Source of the DNA: Dermanyssus gallinae
Lineage: Eukaryota > Arthropoda > Arachnida > Mesostigmata > Dermanyssidae
Assembly (NCBI GenBank): GCA_003439945.1
Contig: QVRM01002481.1
Location: 117,001 to 181,000, forward strand
Length of the DNA stretch: 64,000 nucleotides
Reading direction: 5' to 3'
Every line of letters starts with the position of its first letter. Position 1 is the first letter of the stretch. Shown here in pieces: positions 34,657-46,198 of this stretch. Made by a program: the position numbers and the translations under genes. The notes under the pieces were generated by a model. That model made no database searches. It saw only the letters and a list, made by a program, of their open reading frames with translations, and was not told where the DNA came from.

Positions 34657-37600
34657 CAGCAACCCCCCTAAACCAAACCCCGATCATCCTCAAACCCGTC
34701 CCCAACTAACATTCATCTGCGACGTCTGTAGAAAATCCGTAAGATCGCTTCGCGGACTACACATACATATAACCCGTGTTTACGGAGGACAAACCCACAC
34801 ACATTCCTTTGACCGGCCACCCGATGGCTCCGCTCCACATATTCCGACCCAGGACCAGAGAGACCCAGTCGACATTACCTCTGGCAACGATCCAAAAATG
34901 TTTACTCGTCTTCTAGCTCGTATTCGCAAAAGCACGAAGCTAGTCAGAATAATTCCGAAAGGAGTCAGGGAAATCTGTTGCGCAGTTAACGCAGAAGCCC
35001 TTTCTCACTTTAACTCGAGACTAGACGTTGAATCCTGGCACAGATGAATGACTTTGCCGACACTCATGTTGCATATTCCAGAACTAAAAATCAGCGATAT
35101 TACATTGTACTAAATAATTAGGAAGAACATAACAGATTCCCAATTAAAAACGCTGAATAATATTTCTGATAGACCGTACCACAGCCTCACACAGTCGCGA
35201 AAGGACCACCACACTGACCGTCAGATTGCCGCAAGGGCAGAACGCAAGTTAGCTGAGGGAGACATATGCTCCGCCGCACAAACTTTACTTTCGACAGAGT
35301 CCTTCGCATTGCCCGACAACCACACGACCCAGGAATTTAAAAGCAAGCATCGCTCTCGTCCGGCTCACGTCAGAGACCGCTTAATCAACTTTGAGCAACC
35401 TCCCTCGGATGAACCTGTCATCGTTCCGGCACAGCTCGTACTTAATACGGTTCGCTCCTTCTCACTGTCGTCTGGCCCTGGACTGGATGGAATACGTCCT
35501 CGACATCTAAGAGATATGCTGGACAGCGCAATACCCTCTTCTGAAAGACTGCTAGCTGAACTGCGCTTCTGGACTAACTTGACCCTAACTGGCAGGCTGC
35601 CAAGTTTTTGCCACCCAATCTTTTATGGGGCAGATCTGACAGCCTTGAAGAAAAAGACGGTTCCATTACACCGATAGCGTGCGGCCTCACTTTACGTAGG
35701 CTGGTTGCCAAAGTAGCGATTGCCATCAATAGGACGGCAATCGCAAAAGCGGTGGCATCTCACCAGGTTGGCGTTTCGGTAAAAGGCGGAGCTGAAGCTG
35801 CAGCATACGCAACTCGGGCTTTCACGAGGGCAGAGTAAAACTAGATTTCCGAAACGCCTTCAACACCATCCGACGCGATGTTATCCTTAAAGAAGTTAAA
35901 GCGAAAGTTCCATAAATGTTTCGCATAGCGTGGCACGAGCTACGGCGCGCAATCACTGCTGTCTTGGTGAGAGAGCGAGCCTCTTCTCTCAGCCAACGAA
36001 GTACAACCGGGAGATCCAATTGGGCCCGCCTTATTTAGTTTAGGAATCACAGGATTAGTTTCCCGCATGAAGAGTCCACTAAATGTGTGGTACCTAGACG
36101 ATAGTATACTAGGCGGCCCGGCAAACAAAGTGGCCTCCGACATACGCGAAGTGCTACAGTTCGCAGAGGAGGCTTAACTTTTAACGCCTTTAAATGCGAG
36201 CTCATAGCTGTAGGTGGAACCTCCCACCAACAGGATGAGACATGCAAAATCATTGCAGACGCCCTGCCCCGTACGAAGATAAACGAGTTGCCTCACCTGG
36301 AAGTCCTGGGAGCGCCTATTGACTCTCGGAAGATCTCTAATACAATCCTGGATAAGCGGGGCGTCCTCCGGTGTATCAAAAATCAGCTATTGGCGAAGCA
36401 CTTATAGGCTACTTTATGCCTACGGAGATATAGCCTAGGGTCACCTAGGCTAAACTACATTCTACACACGTCCCCCACAGGTCAACACTGTGGTAATTGG
36501 CAAGCATTTGACGAGATGGCAAAGGAAATACTGAGTGACGTTCTAAACGTGGCCCTTACCGACAGATCCTGGAAAAGGGCCACACTTCCTCTCAGCGAAG
36601 GAGGATTGGAACTAAGGTCCATGGCAGAGCTTGCTTCGTTGTGCTACGCGACCTCTATCATAGAGTTCTCGGGGCTTGCAGAGACGTTGTTAGAACCGGA
36701 TGTTCATTCTATTATATATTTGTTTATTTCGCAATAACATTGCATTTCAAGATGTTACATAATTACAATACAGTTCATTATATACAGTTTGAACACTTTA
36801 GCGACCGTCCCACCGGGCGAAAAAGTGCAAAGACCGCCGATGGGTCTGGCAGCTCGCTACGTGGTATTTAGCGCATATCTGCGAGCAGAACCGGCAACGA
36901 CATTGATCGCTAACTTGGTGAAATCGTTTGGTCGAACATACCAAGTGATGATAGTCGTGCATAAAGTACCTTGTGCACACGTGCCGGCTAGTACATGCCA
37001 TTCCATCCCAAAGCTCCCTGGCGAGGTACACATCTAACTGCGCGACCTCTGCCGAGGCCTCGGTCACTTTTCCCTGCCACTCCAACAAAAATTGCTGAAG
37101 TGGTCCTGTAATAGGTGACCTAAGCCTGACTCTGATTGTTTCCACTGCCGTCCCGCAAACCGCCAGCAGGTACACGAAGCGGCTTCTTGCCGTCCGCGGC
37201 AAGCAAAGAACCCGCTTCATATATATTGTGAAACATCTCTCTAGCTGCGCAAAATTTGCCGCTGAGAGATGGTCCCACACCCTGTCAAGGCTGTAGCTCA
37301 ACATTGGCACAATCTTAAGCTCAAAAAGACGCACGGCCGCACTTAGAGACAGTCGTCGAGGGTCTCTGACCTCTGTGTGAATAGAGGCAATAGCCGCCCG
37401 ACATCTGTCGCCGATGTGTTGGGTAAAGGTCGTTTCCGTATAGTGTAGTCTCAGACCCAAATACGGGAAGGAGTTGACAAACTCCAGCGTTTGGCCACAA
37501 CAGGGTATTATGTCTGCGGCAGCCAATCGACCCCCAAGGCGAAACTTCTTGGCTTTCGTCTTTCGCGAATTTATTTGAAGACCCTAACGGTGAAGATAAC

Positions 37601-38770
37601 TTTCTACGTTGCCGACAATTCGACGAATGGCACCGCGGTCCCGGTGGGCCACTACGATGTCATCCGCATACATGACGACGACGGCGTTTCTAAATTCCTC
37701 CCGTACATGGCGGGCTAGGTCTGCGATGAGCAAGGAGAATGCCAGGCAACTGAGAGGGTCCCCTTGAGGGGTCCCTACGTTTTGACTCAGCTGCAAGGTG
37801 TCCTCGCCCCTAACGTTTACTTCAAGGCGGTCTTCAGCAAAGAAGCTGGAGAGCACTCGTAGAAAAGAACCACCCACCCCAGCATGTCGAAATGAATCGA
37901 CTAGTAGGTGACGGGGAGCCCTGTCGAAGGCCTTGACACAATCAATAAAGACGGCGTGGATGTTCATTCTATGCTGCGCGGAAGGAGGGACGAAGCTGAG
38001 CTGGAAGCTAGACAACCGATAGGCCCTGGCCCCTGGGAGCAACACCCTACACAGCTCATGCTTGACGGCTACAAGTGTCAAACGACCGCTCGCACGATCT
38101 TAGATTACATGCAATCCCCGACAGAGAGAGCTGTATTCAGAGCCGCCCGTGACACCTTCAGCAGTGACTTCCTAAGAGCACTTCCTTCACCACAGCTGGG
38201 CACTATGCTGGACAACACCTCCTTCCGCATGGTGGCCGCCCTGAGGATAGGCGCTCCCATATGTGAACCATACGAGTGTAAGGTGTGTGAAAAAACAGTG
38301 GATAAGGACGGACTGCACCCTTTGAGCTGCACTAAAAGCAAAGAAGGCCCTTCGTAGAGCCGGCATACCAAGCACCCTGGAGCTCAGGTTGGCCTCGAAG
38401 GCGACAAAAGACCAGACGGCGTCACCATCCCACCACGGTCCAAGGGCAAATGCCTGGTATGGGATGCCACGGTATCATGTACCGTCATACTTGATGCGCA
38501 GCGCCACCAGGTCAGGGTGGGTTGCTGAACATGCCGAGGTCGCAAAAAAACGCAAATAGTCTGATTTGGGGAAGAGATATCACTTCGTACCCGTCGCCAT
38601 GTAAACGATGGGCCCGATCAGCAAGAGCACAAGTATCCTCCTCAAAGACCTAGGTATCAAAATTAGTGCTAACACAGGTGACCAGCGCGAAGGCGAGCTT
38701 CTGCGTCAGCAACACTCGCTCGCAGTGTGCAGGGAAAACGCCGCCGCTATCATTTCTTGTTTCCCGCTTG
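34656..38770 (+). pseudogene. Family R (RLE-type) LINE, longest copy, split by an L2 insertion
   Basis: Same start as 14466 (CAGCAACCCCCCTAAACC). The N-terminal finger is damaged: its last His is Tyr. Then come the basic KLVRIIPKGVRE segment, SGPGLDGIRPRHLRDML (35309-35677), SITPIACGLTLRRLVAKV, KLDFRNAFNTIRRD, VWYLDDS, EGGLELRSMAELASLCYA (to 36712), the L2 insertion, then RALPSPQLGTMLDNTSFRMVAALRIGAP and the knuckle CKVCEKTVDKDGLHPLSC (about 38274-38330). A 50-bp deletion after it shifts the endonuclease out of frame. Several stops, so it is a dead copy. Compared with 14466-16830 it retains the region between RT and knuckle. Confidence 0.85.
36698..37972 (-). mobile_element. Family L2 LINE inserted in the family R element, 15-bp TSD
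   Basis: Inserted DNA 36713-37957 between two copies of ggatgttcattctat (36698-36712 and 37958-37972). Minus strand: VFIDCVKAFDRAPRHLL, NVGTPQGDPLSC and VVVMYADDIVVAHR in one frame. After one frameshift near 37580 come FVNSFPYLGLRL, MKRVLCLPRTARSRFVYLL and the C-terminal knuckle. 5'-truncated within the RT. Outside the TSDs the host reading (LLEPDVHS / MLRGRR) resumes. Confidence 0.93.
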
Positions 38771-39041
38771 TTTCCCGGAGAGACCGCGCCGTATTCTTAG
38801 CGGCACAAGATAACTTCAGTGGGGGTTGACTTAAAGCCTTACCCTCGCCTCAGCTCGGCACCATGCTGGATCCCAACTCTTTCCGCATGATGTCAGCACT
38901 TAGAAACGGCGCTTGCGTCTGCGAGCCGTTTCAGTGCAAACTGTGAGGACAGATGGTTGACTCCAGTGGCCTGCACCCATTTAGTTGCCCGAAGAGCGCC
39001 GGTAGATCGTCCAAACATGCTGAACTAAACAGTGTGATTAT
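38771..39041 (+). pseudogene. Second family R copy, left part (interrupted by element X)
   Basis: Reads RDRAVFLAAQDNFSGG, stop, LKALPSPQLGTMLDPNSFRMMSALRNGA, knuckle CKL.GQMVDSSGLHPFSC with one Cys codon now a stop, then SKHAELNSVI. It breaks off where element X is inserted and resumes at 46199 in the same frame. Confidence 0.82.
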
Positions 39042-39099
39042 TATTATGGTTTATTAACACCCAGGTTGGGTAAATTTTAAGTAAGTACATCAGTCTGAA

Positions 39100-39471
39100 T
39101 CAGTGGTTTTTCTGCGTCACCGGATCTTCCCTCATCTTGCGAGTTGATTGCACTGCTGGAGATGCTGCGGCGTGGTATCTATCACAATGGCCTAAGCATC
39201 TCGCGCACCTATAACACTCCTGAGGATTGTGGAATTCTTGTGTGCTGCATAACACGTGATGGAACCCGTGGGCTGCAAATGCCGTAGTTATATGCCTATT
39301 CTTATATCCGGCTGCTCGCCAGGTTGTACTTCTCATCGCTATCGTCGTGTATATTCCTATGTCTATATTCTTTAATTTTTCCCCCCACTTCATAGTGTAG
39401 GCCACGAAGGCCGTCGTCTTAGGTAAACCCCGTTTGACTTGTAATTCCTGTGTCATTAGAGCCCCCCTTCT
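39100..39471 (-). pseudogene. Family X ORF2, C-terminal segment
   Basis: Minus strand. Reads TQELQVKRGLPKTTAFVAY...RSTTWRAAGYKNRHITTAFAAHGFHHVLCSTQEFHN, then the knuckle CYRCARCLGHCDRYHAAA. This is the end of the ORF2 interrupted at 41578; the L2 insertion separates the two parts. The knuckle type (C..C...C..H) is shared by families L2, X and Z. Confidence 0.82.
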
Positions 39472-41577
39472 AATATATGAACTATTCCAATTTCCAATTA
39501 GATTTATTTCACTCAGATTGAGTATAATATACAGTTCACGATGTTTCTTCATAATACTCTATCTTCTTCACGCTTTCGGCGAGAGAAGTAGTGTAACGAT
39601 GTTTTGTTCAGCGCTGTGCATCCCACTGCATGGTACTTGGCACACCTCTTCAGGCAGAACCGGCAGGTGCACAACTCGTACTCCTCGTGAAAGGCTGCGT
39701 TTGAACATACCAGGTAGTGATAACCATGCACTATGTACCTGGTGTATACGTGGCGACTGTCACATGCAGGACCAGACCAAAGGTGCACGGCATTGAAAAC
39801 GTCCAAACCACCGACCTCCCGTCTGGCCTGTTCGACTTTAGCTTCCCATTCAGAAATGAAACATTCGTATGGTACTGTACGCGGCATCTTCAGCCTTAGT
39901 CGGATTGTTTCAGTAGCCGGTGGACAACCTGACATGAGATACACAAAGCGGCTCCTTGCTCGAATAGACAAGCAAAGCACTCGCTTCATATATAATGAGA
40001 AACACCTCTCAAGCTGGTTAAAATTCGCCAGTGTGAGGTGGTTCCACACCCTGTCAAGGCCATACATCAGCCCCGGAACAATCTTAAGCATGAAGAGCCT
40101 CACTGCTGAGAAAACGGACAGTCTTCGGACATTGCCTACTTCCCCGTAAAGAGAGACAAGTGCCTTCCGTACTGTTTCGTTTATATGCGCTGTGAACGTC
40201 GTTCCCGTATAATGAACCCGAAGGCCAAGATACTGGAAAGAGTTGACAAACTCCAATGGTTGGCCGCAGCAACGTATGACGTCTCTGGCAGCCAATCGAC
40301 CTCCACGCCTGAATTTCATGGCTTTGGTTTTCCTGGTGTTTATCTCAAGTCCCTTCGAGACAAGGAACGCCTCTATCATAGAGGTAATGCGCTTGATGGC
40401 ACCTAGGTCGCGATGAGCGACCACGATATCATCTGCATACATCACCACCACGGCTTTTTGGTACTCCTGTCGGACGTAACCGACGAGGTCAGCAAGGAGA
40501 AGTGTAAACGAGACGCAGCTCAGCGGGTCTCCTTGCGGAGTTCCCACATTTTGCTTAATCTCCAATACACCCTGCTCACCGTCTACCAACAAGGTGTCCT
40601 CCTCAAAGAAACTTGCTATTACACTCAGGAGAGAGCCACCCACTCCTGCTCGTTGGAATGCTTCAACCAGCAGATAGCGAGGGGCTTTGTCAAAGGCCTT
40701 GACGCAGTCAATAAAGACTGCATACAGATGACCTCTGGGTTGTGCCACAGCTCGCTCGATTTCTGACTGGAGAACGTGGATTGCATCACGGGTGCCTCGG
40801 CCTCTCCTAAAACCGAATTGCTCCGGTGGAAGTGCCTCTTCAGCCACGTGCTCAATCCGCCGAATCACCAACTTACAGAAAATCTTCTTCAATGTGCGTT
40901 CTGACGCCACTCCACGGTAGAGATTTGGATCCTGATGGTCATCACCATGCCTACCCTTGAACAGGAGAGAAAGCCTGGCGACATGCCAGACTTTAGGCAT
41001 CCGCCCCCTCTTTATAATTTCATTAAAGAAATCACAAAGAGTTTCTGCCAAGAGAGGGAGTGACTGGATCCAATGCTCATAGCAGACCTGATCGGGCCCT
41101 GAGCTCTTTCTCTTCGGGAGTGACCGTAGGACCTGGCACACCTCCTCCACCCCGAAAGGCAGATTCATGTTGTGCTGCTCCAATGTAAGCGGATGCTGTA
41201 CGATTGGAGATACGGCCGCAACGTCACGATTGAATAAAAGATTAGTTAGGTGGCTCTTTACCTGTCTGTCACTAAGCGGATTCCCCGCCCTACGAGGTCG
41301 CACGATGTAAGCTGAGGGCTCTCGTTCTGCTCTTTCAAGCAGCCGTCGTTCCTCCCGCCTCGCGTGTTCCCTTTTATGATCATAGCAGAGTCTTATATAG
41401 GCCTTTCTACGCTCAAAATAGTCCTGCCTGGCTTGCAGTGATGATGTTGCTTTGGCTCTTGCTTGGCGCAGGAGTTCAAGCACTTCAACGTGGGCTAGGT
41501 AGCAGGCTCGAGAGTACCACGGGCGTGATCTCTTCTGCCATAACCTTTTCCACTTCACTGCAATATATGAACTATTC
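39472..41577 (-). mobile_element. Family L2 LINE nested in element X, perfect 16-bp TSD
   Basis: Inserted DNA 39488-41561, flanked by aatatatgaactattc (39472-39487 and 41562-41577). 5'-truncated: the insert starts right at the beginning of the open frame, so the endonuclease domain is missing. A canonical AATAAA lies near the 3' end. Confidence 0.95.
39549..41558 (-). CDS. Family L2 reverse transcriptase (ORF2, N-terminally truncated but uninterrupted)
   Basis: 669 residues with no stop. The Met at 41558 lies at the truncation edge and is probably not a natural start. Residues about 1-110 are the linker after the missing endonuclease (RPWYSRACYLAHVEVL). RT spans about 140-420: KSSGPDQVCYEHW, NLYRGVASERTLKKIF, PPEQFGFRRGRGTRDA, motif A VFIDCVKAFDKAP, motif B NVGTPQGDPLSC, active site VVMYADDIVVAHR, KFRRGGRLA. 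Thumb region with FQYLGLRV. The C-terminal knuckle CTCRFCLKRCAKYHAVGC is at about 625-645. Probably copies its own RNA at a nicked target. The intact frame marks this as the youngest L2 copy in the window. Confidence 0.92.
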   Translation of the reverse strand: MKWKRLWQKRSRPWYSRACYLAHVEVLELLRQARAKATSSLQARQDYFERRKAYIRLCYDHKREHARREERRLLERAEREPSAYIVRPRRAGNPLSDRQVKSHLTNLLFNRDVAAVSPIVQHPLTLEQHNMNLPFGVEEVCQVLRSLPKRKSSGPDQVCYEHWIQSLPLLAETLCDFFNEIIKRGRMPKVWHVARLSLLFKGRHGDDHQDPNLYRGVASERTLKKIFCKLVIRRIEHVAEEALPPEQFGFRRGRGTRDAIHVLQSEIERAVAQPRGHLYAVFIDCVKAFDKAPRYLLVEAFQRAGVGGSLLSVIASFFEEDTLLVDGEQGVLEIKQNVGTPQGDPLSCVSFTLLLADLVGYVRQEYQKAVVVMYADDIVVAHRDLGAIKRITSMIEAFLVSKGLEINTRKTKAMKFRRGGRLAARDVIRCCGQPLEFVNSFQYLGLRVHYTGTTFTAHINETVRKALVSLYGEVGNVRRLSVFSAVRLFMLKIVPGLMYGLDRVWNHLTLANFNQLERCFSLYMKRVLCLSIRARSRFVYLMSGCPPATETIRLRLKMPRTVPYECFISEWEAKVEQARREVGGLDVFNAVHLWSGPACDSRHVYTRYIVHGYHYLVCSNAAFHEEYELCTCRFCLKRCAKYHAVGCTALNKTSLHYFSRRKREEDRVL

Positions 41578-43860
41578 TATTCCTACAAGAGTTAGCTAAC
41601 CCCAAAACCCGCTTCATGAAGAAAAATCGAACTATATCTAGTAACTGTAGATCTGCCTCTCCTAATTTCTCCCATATAAGTGATACACCAAATGTTGCTA
41701 TTGGTTCTATTTTAATCTTGAAAAGGGCGGACGCGGTAAGTATTGACAACATTTGCGGGTTTTTAATTGCTGCTGCCGCTCTAATGGCTTTTCCTACTCT
41801 GCTTTCAATATGTTTTCGAAAACTGCTAACGTTTGACGTTATAGTTACCCCATATAGGTACATTTATTTACAAAATTCACTGTATTACCCCTGGCTCGAA
41901 GAACATCGTCTTTCGCCAATCGACCTCCTCTTCGAAATTTGACTGCTACTGTTTTCTGCCAGTTAATATTAAGTCCCATCTCGTCCATATAATCGATTAG
42001 CCGTTCTAGTCCCTGCTTAACCCTAAATAAACTCCTGCCATAGATCGCAATGTCATCTGCATACATTAATGTATTTGCCCACTCTCGGGTCCACCCCTGC
42101 CTCAGCCGGTTAGGTAGCCCTCCCAATAGTACCGAAAAAAGCAACGGGCTAAGTCCGTCTCCTTGGGCCACGCCTGTAGTTTGCTGTACTCTTCCCACAA
42201 TCCCTATACCGTTGTCGATGTATACTGTAGTCTCCCCAAGAATGGTACTTAAAAGTTTTAGTAAGCGATACGGAACTCCCTCCAAGGCTAACTTTTTTAT
42301 AATCCTACATCGTGGCGCTAAGTTAAAGGCAGCTTTAAGATCTATAAATATTGCGTATAACGGTCTTCTAGGTTCTGATAGAGTTTCCCAAATTTCTGCC
42401 AGCAACTGGCGCAGGGCCGTATGGGTCGACTTCGACCTTCTAAACCCATGTTGTTCTTCTGGTATTGCGTTTCTGGTATCGAGGTAATGCTCTAGTCTAT
42501 CTGATATTATTCCCGAGAAAATTTTATAGGGGCAACTCTTAAGTGTTATGCCCCTCCAAGATTCCGACTCAGTTTCTATGCCTTTTCCTTTTGGTATGAC
42601 AATCAAGGTATCCTCCTTCCACGCTTTTGGTATTTCCCCGGATTTTAAGCACTCGTCAAAATAAGCTTTCCAGCATGGTGCGAGTGCCAGCGTTTGCTTT
42701 AAATGCTCGTTTCGTATCATACCGTTCCCGGCAGCTTTGCCTCTAGGCGCCCTTTCAATTGCCCTGACAACGTTTTCGATTGTGACTGGTCGAATTACCC
42801 ATTCCCGTGCAAGTTCTGTTTCCTCGTCCCAAGGCCCGTTGAATAATGTTATTTTCTTTGGGGTAGTATCGGCTCCCTGCAGCACACTAGCAAATGCCTT
42901 TTGTGTCATTTTCTTTACCATACTTGCGAACGGCCTTAATACAGGAAACATCTTCACATATTCTCTAGTTAGTCTATTGGCATCTTTCGCTGCTCTACAC
43001 CGATCGTTAAACCAGGGCCTTCCTTTTCGTTCTTGGCGAGAAACCAGTGCACCTTTTATCAGATTCGTCAATTTACGCTCATATGGCTCTATTTGAATCT
43101 CCCCTGGTGGGCACACTTCCCCCACTCCCTTTAAGAAGATCTTTCTATTTAGTCTTGTCCCGGTCCCCGGCCTACGGCTATGCTCCCTACTATTACTAAC
43201 TTTGAATGCCATCCCCATCGGAATATACCTTCTAAGCCCCGCTCCTTCCCTAAATGATGTATTTTCTCCCAAAAATGTTATATCCTCTACGTTTCCGTCG
43301 GTGGCAAAAACGTCAATTACTGACGCCCCAGTACTACATTCAAAAGTGTTTAGACCTGGCTCGCTGACCAACCAGCATCCTATCTCCGTTATAATATCTA
43401 AAAATGCTTCAGTTCGTTCCAGATTACCCCTATTCAACCTCGCATTGAAATCCCCCGCTAGAATCATCGGTGCCTTTCTCGGGACCGCTTCAACTCCAAG
43501 CAACGCTCTGTCATGACTTCAGTGGACTCTACACCTGCCGGTTTAACATAGGCTGCCACAATTTCAAACTCCCTCGACGCCATTGCTACTAAGCTTTTGG
43601 CTATTATTCCTATTATCATCTCCCCAAGTTCTGCTCTCGTGAATACTGAAACCCCCCCCACTTGGCCTGCCCCGTCCCTCACCTTTATGTGCTAGTGCGT
43701 GATATCCGTAGAAGCCCCCCAAAGAGAAAGGTTTAAGCGCCCAAGTTTCCGTCAATATTAAAATATCCACTCCTCGAAGTGCTTCCATGCCTAACAGATC
43801 TAATACGCCATGCCCTTCGCAGTTCTACATCACTACTTTGATAACCGGTGTAAGCTTTTC
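41578..43860 (-). pseudogene. Family X ORF2, endonuclease and RT region
   Basis: Minus strand, 5' at the right. APE endonuclease motifs: ILTETW (near 43760), GGVSVFTRAEL, IVAAYVKP, LAGDFNARL (near 43450), SVIDVFAT. RT motifs: GKAAGNGMIRNEHLK, WRGITLKSCPYKIF, EEQHGFRRSKSTHTA, IFIDLKAAFNLAPR, TGVAQGDGLSPLLFS, LMYADDIAIYGRS, TVAVKFRRGGRLA. A 552-codon frame (43503-41845) covers the endonuclease C-terminus and RT. Frameshifts near 43.68, 43.50 and 41.86 kb break it; the last leads into 41863-41578. It would nick DNA and reverse-transcribe element X RNA. Confidence 0.88.
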
Positions 43861-44069
43861 TTGATTGCAGGAGGGGATATTGTTTCTTACGTTCTCGTGT
43901 GGAGTCCAAATGTTTGTATTCGGTGCACTCCTGTTCATATTCTGATTCTTGGGCCCAGTATCTCCCGAGCGTCACTGAGTCTTTGCTCCACGGGCCGTGA
44001 TGCTGTTTTTATTGCCATCATTTCTATTTGTTAGAAGTGCCGCAGTTTCTTTTACATTGCCACGGAGTG

Positions 44070-45399
44070 CTAGCTAGATCGTCTCAGCCAGCGAGAATGC
44101 GTCCACTGAGCTCAGTTGAGGCTGTGCCATTGCCCCGCTTACTGCGCGCATGACTACAGGCAGTACATTTTCTAAAACCTTTGAGATAACCGTTGTGTTG
44201 GTGTCTTGTATGATTGGAGACAGCCTGCGGAGTACTTCTTCAACGATACTGTCTGTTGATGGCTGTGCCAATAGGTTTGGCTGTTGTGGCGGGGCTGCTG
44301 GCTTTAGGTTGATACGGTCAGCGTCCTCTGCGTGCGTCGCAGTCGTGGGAATATTAATTCAATGGTTCACTTCTCTTACTCCATTCTTTACGACAGAGAA
44401 CCAACTTCGTTTTGTAAAGTTTTCAGATGCTTGCACGTTGGATACTGGTATGCATACTGGAACCGACGGGGCGTCGTGCTGCTTCTGTGCTATGCTTCGT
44501 GAGGCCCTTTTTAGTTGTTCCATTCGCAGCAGCCTTTGCGGGCATGCTCCCCACGTAGCCTCATGCTCCCCGTTGCACAAACAACAGCGGGCCTGAGCGT
44601 TGCAGTCTTTTCTGAGGTGCTCCATAGAGCCGCATTTCCGACATTTGGGCTCTGGGGCTTTAGAGTTAGCGGCAAAGTGATCTAGACTGTAACACCTATA
44701 GCACTGCGAGGGTTCATGATATAGTACAACTCCGTGTCGCTTTAGTCCCAGACGCACCTCAGCCGGAAAGCTGTTGCCAGGGAACGTCAAAATAACGTGC
44801 TCCGTAGCCGACACGGCGTTGGTTCTGGGATTCTTCGCTTTTAACCGAGAAACTTCTGTCACTCCGGAAGACTGCAGCGCCGATAATATCGCCGATTCCG
44901 AGATTGAGGTATGAACCCCGGTGATCTTGCCCTTTATTGTGGATCGTGTTCCGCTTATTCTTGATGAGACTTTAACTTTCGCTAACTCCGATAGCGAGAG
45001 TAAAGCCGCTCTATCATCTTCCCTCTCCACGACTATGACAAGTTCTCAGTTTTTCGTGAATTGAAGCTCCTCTATTTTCCCCCCGACGATCTTTGCGATG
45101 TCGTCACAGATCTCGTTAAAGTTGTGCTCAAGGGCGTTGTCATCTGCGGAGAATGTAACAGCTTCCTGCCTGTCAAATCTTACTCTTGGCGGCACCTTCA
45201 TAGCGCGAGAGCGCTTATGCCGGGTCCCCGTGGTAAACTCCGAATCGCTATGAGATTCCTCACCGCTACAGGCTTCCTCGGTTGCTTCGCTGGTGTCCTC
45301 CTTGCTTACCGGGCGAAGTTCCGCCTCGCAAACACGCACACCTTTACTACGAGCGTCTTCTGCGGGGCTTGATGCGGTCCGCTTCCCGCCACTTGCCAT
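44070..45399 (-). pseudogene. Family X ORF1, gag-like RNA-binding protein
   Basis: Start MASGGKRTASSPAED at 45399. The charged N-terminal part ends at an in-frame TGA (45048-45046). The frame then continues ELVIVVERED... without shift to 44359. Three CCHC zinc knuckles follow one another: CYRCYSLDHFAANS (first one atypical), CRKCGSMEHLRKDC and CCLCNGEHEATWGAC. A further piece (44271-44074) reads VEEVLRRLSPIIQD and is probably the C-terminus after a frameshift. Gag-like ORF1 proteins coat LINE RNA. A single nonsense change, possibly CGA to TGA, is the main break in the first 1 kb. Confidence 0.85.
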
Positions 45400-46198
45400 T
45401 GGACGGTTAGACGGACCGCCCGCACCACTGAGTGCTCCTGCAATGCATTAATCTGTAGGCACCGCACTGTCTACGTGCAGTGATGCACGTTGTTCCGGCG
45501 GCTCCTTCTCTTGCCATTTCAGCGGCGTTCGTATCAGAGGCATAGCCAGCTGCTAAGCCGCGCCTGTTTACAAACAGGATATTGTTTGTTTACAGGCAAA
45601 GGCGGACGGATTGTATCTTCGCTCAATATAATAATATTGATTCTGGTTATCGTAATGGGGATGGCGGCAGTGGCGACGTTGATGGTGAAGATAGTGATGG
45701 TGTCTGTGGTGAAAATGGTGATGATGGCCGTGGTGGTGATGGTGATGACGACTATGAGTGGTAGCTAGCTGGAATGAATGATGATGACGATGAAGATGTA
45801 CTAATGATGATGACGCTTAAGATGATGAGGTATAGTGGTACTGGGTGTTGCTAGTGATGATGGCTGTGGTGGTGATGATGCCGACTATAAGTAACAGCTA
45901 ACTAGTGAAGGCACAGTAATGATGAAAACGCTGAAGGCGGTAGCTGGGTTGTAGATGATAAAGAATACACACTAATGATGCTGATGATTGAAAGTCCGAT
46001 TATGGGTGTGAAAGCGCCGATTTTCAGGTAGTAGGAGATGAGATATTGTCCAGAGAAACTTAACCTGCACACTATCCGTTACGGCCCAGATTCACTGGTA
46101 GAAACACCGACTAACGACTGAAATAGCAACAATTATACGCACTGTTACGAAAACACGTCAGCGCAGCTTGAACAACTGACGACACCTAAAAAAAAAAG
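45400..46198 (-). other. Probable 5' untranslated region of element X
   Basis: No coding frame. On the plus strand about 45655-45990 is rich in GATGATG and GGTGATGAT units. It ends at an A-run next to the right target duplication. LINE promoters are usually internal to this region; I see no specific promoter motif. Confidence 0.55.
45655..45990. repeat. GATG/GGTGATG-rich imperfect repeat
   Basis: Imperfect GAT, GGT and GATGATG units over about 300 bp inside the element X leader. It produces spurious Asp/Gly-rich and Val/Met-rich frames that should not be called genes. Confidence 0.8.

Larger units (their letters stand above)
39042..46198 (-). mobile_element. Family X LINE, nearly full length, itself split by an L2 copy
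   Basis: Minus-strand element with 8-bp target duplication gtgattat (39034-39041, 46199-46206). Without the 2090-bp L2 insertion it is about 5.07 kb. From 5' (right) to 3' (left): untranslated leader 45400-46198; ORF1 gag 45399 to about 44070; ORF2 endonuclease-RT about 43860-41578 then 39471-39100; tail TAATAAACCATAATAATAAT. An APE-type LINE of the Jockey/I/R1 broad group; the exact clade is not determined. ORF1 has one in-frame stop and ORF2 has frameshifts, so it is no longer active. Confidence 0.9.

Noticed and set aside
44359..45399. Host zinc-knuckle protein gene
   Set aside because: Position upstream of an endonuclease-RT frame on the same strand and within matching target duplications shows it is element X ORF1.
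45490..45768. Val/Met-rich and Asp/Gly-rich proteins over the GATG-rich region
   Set aside because: Low-complexity repeat translation in the element X leader.
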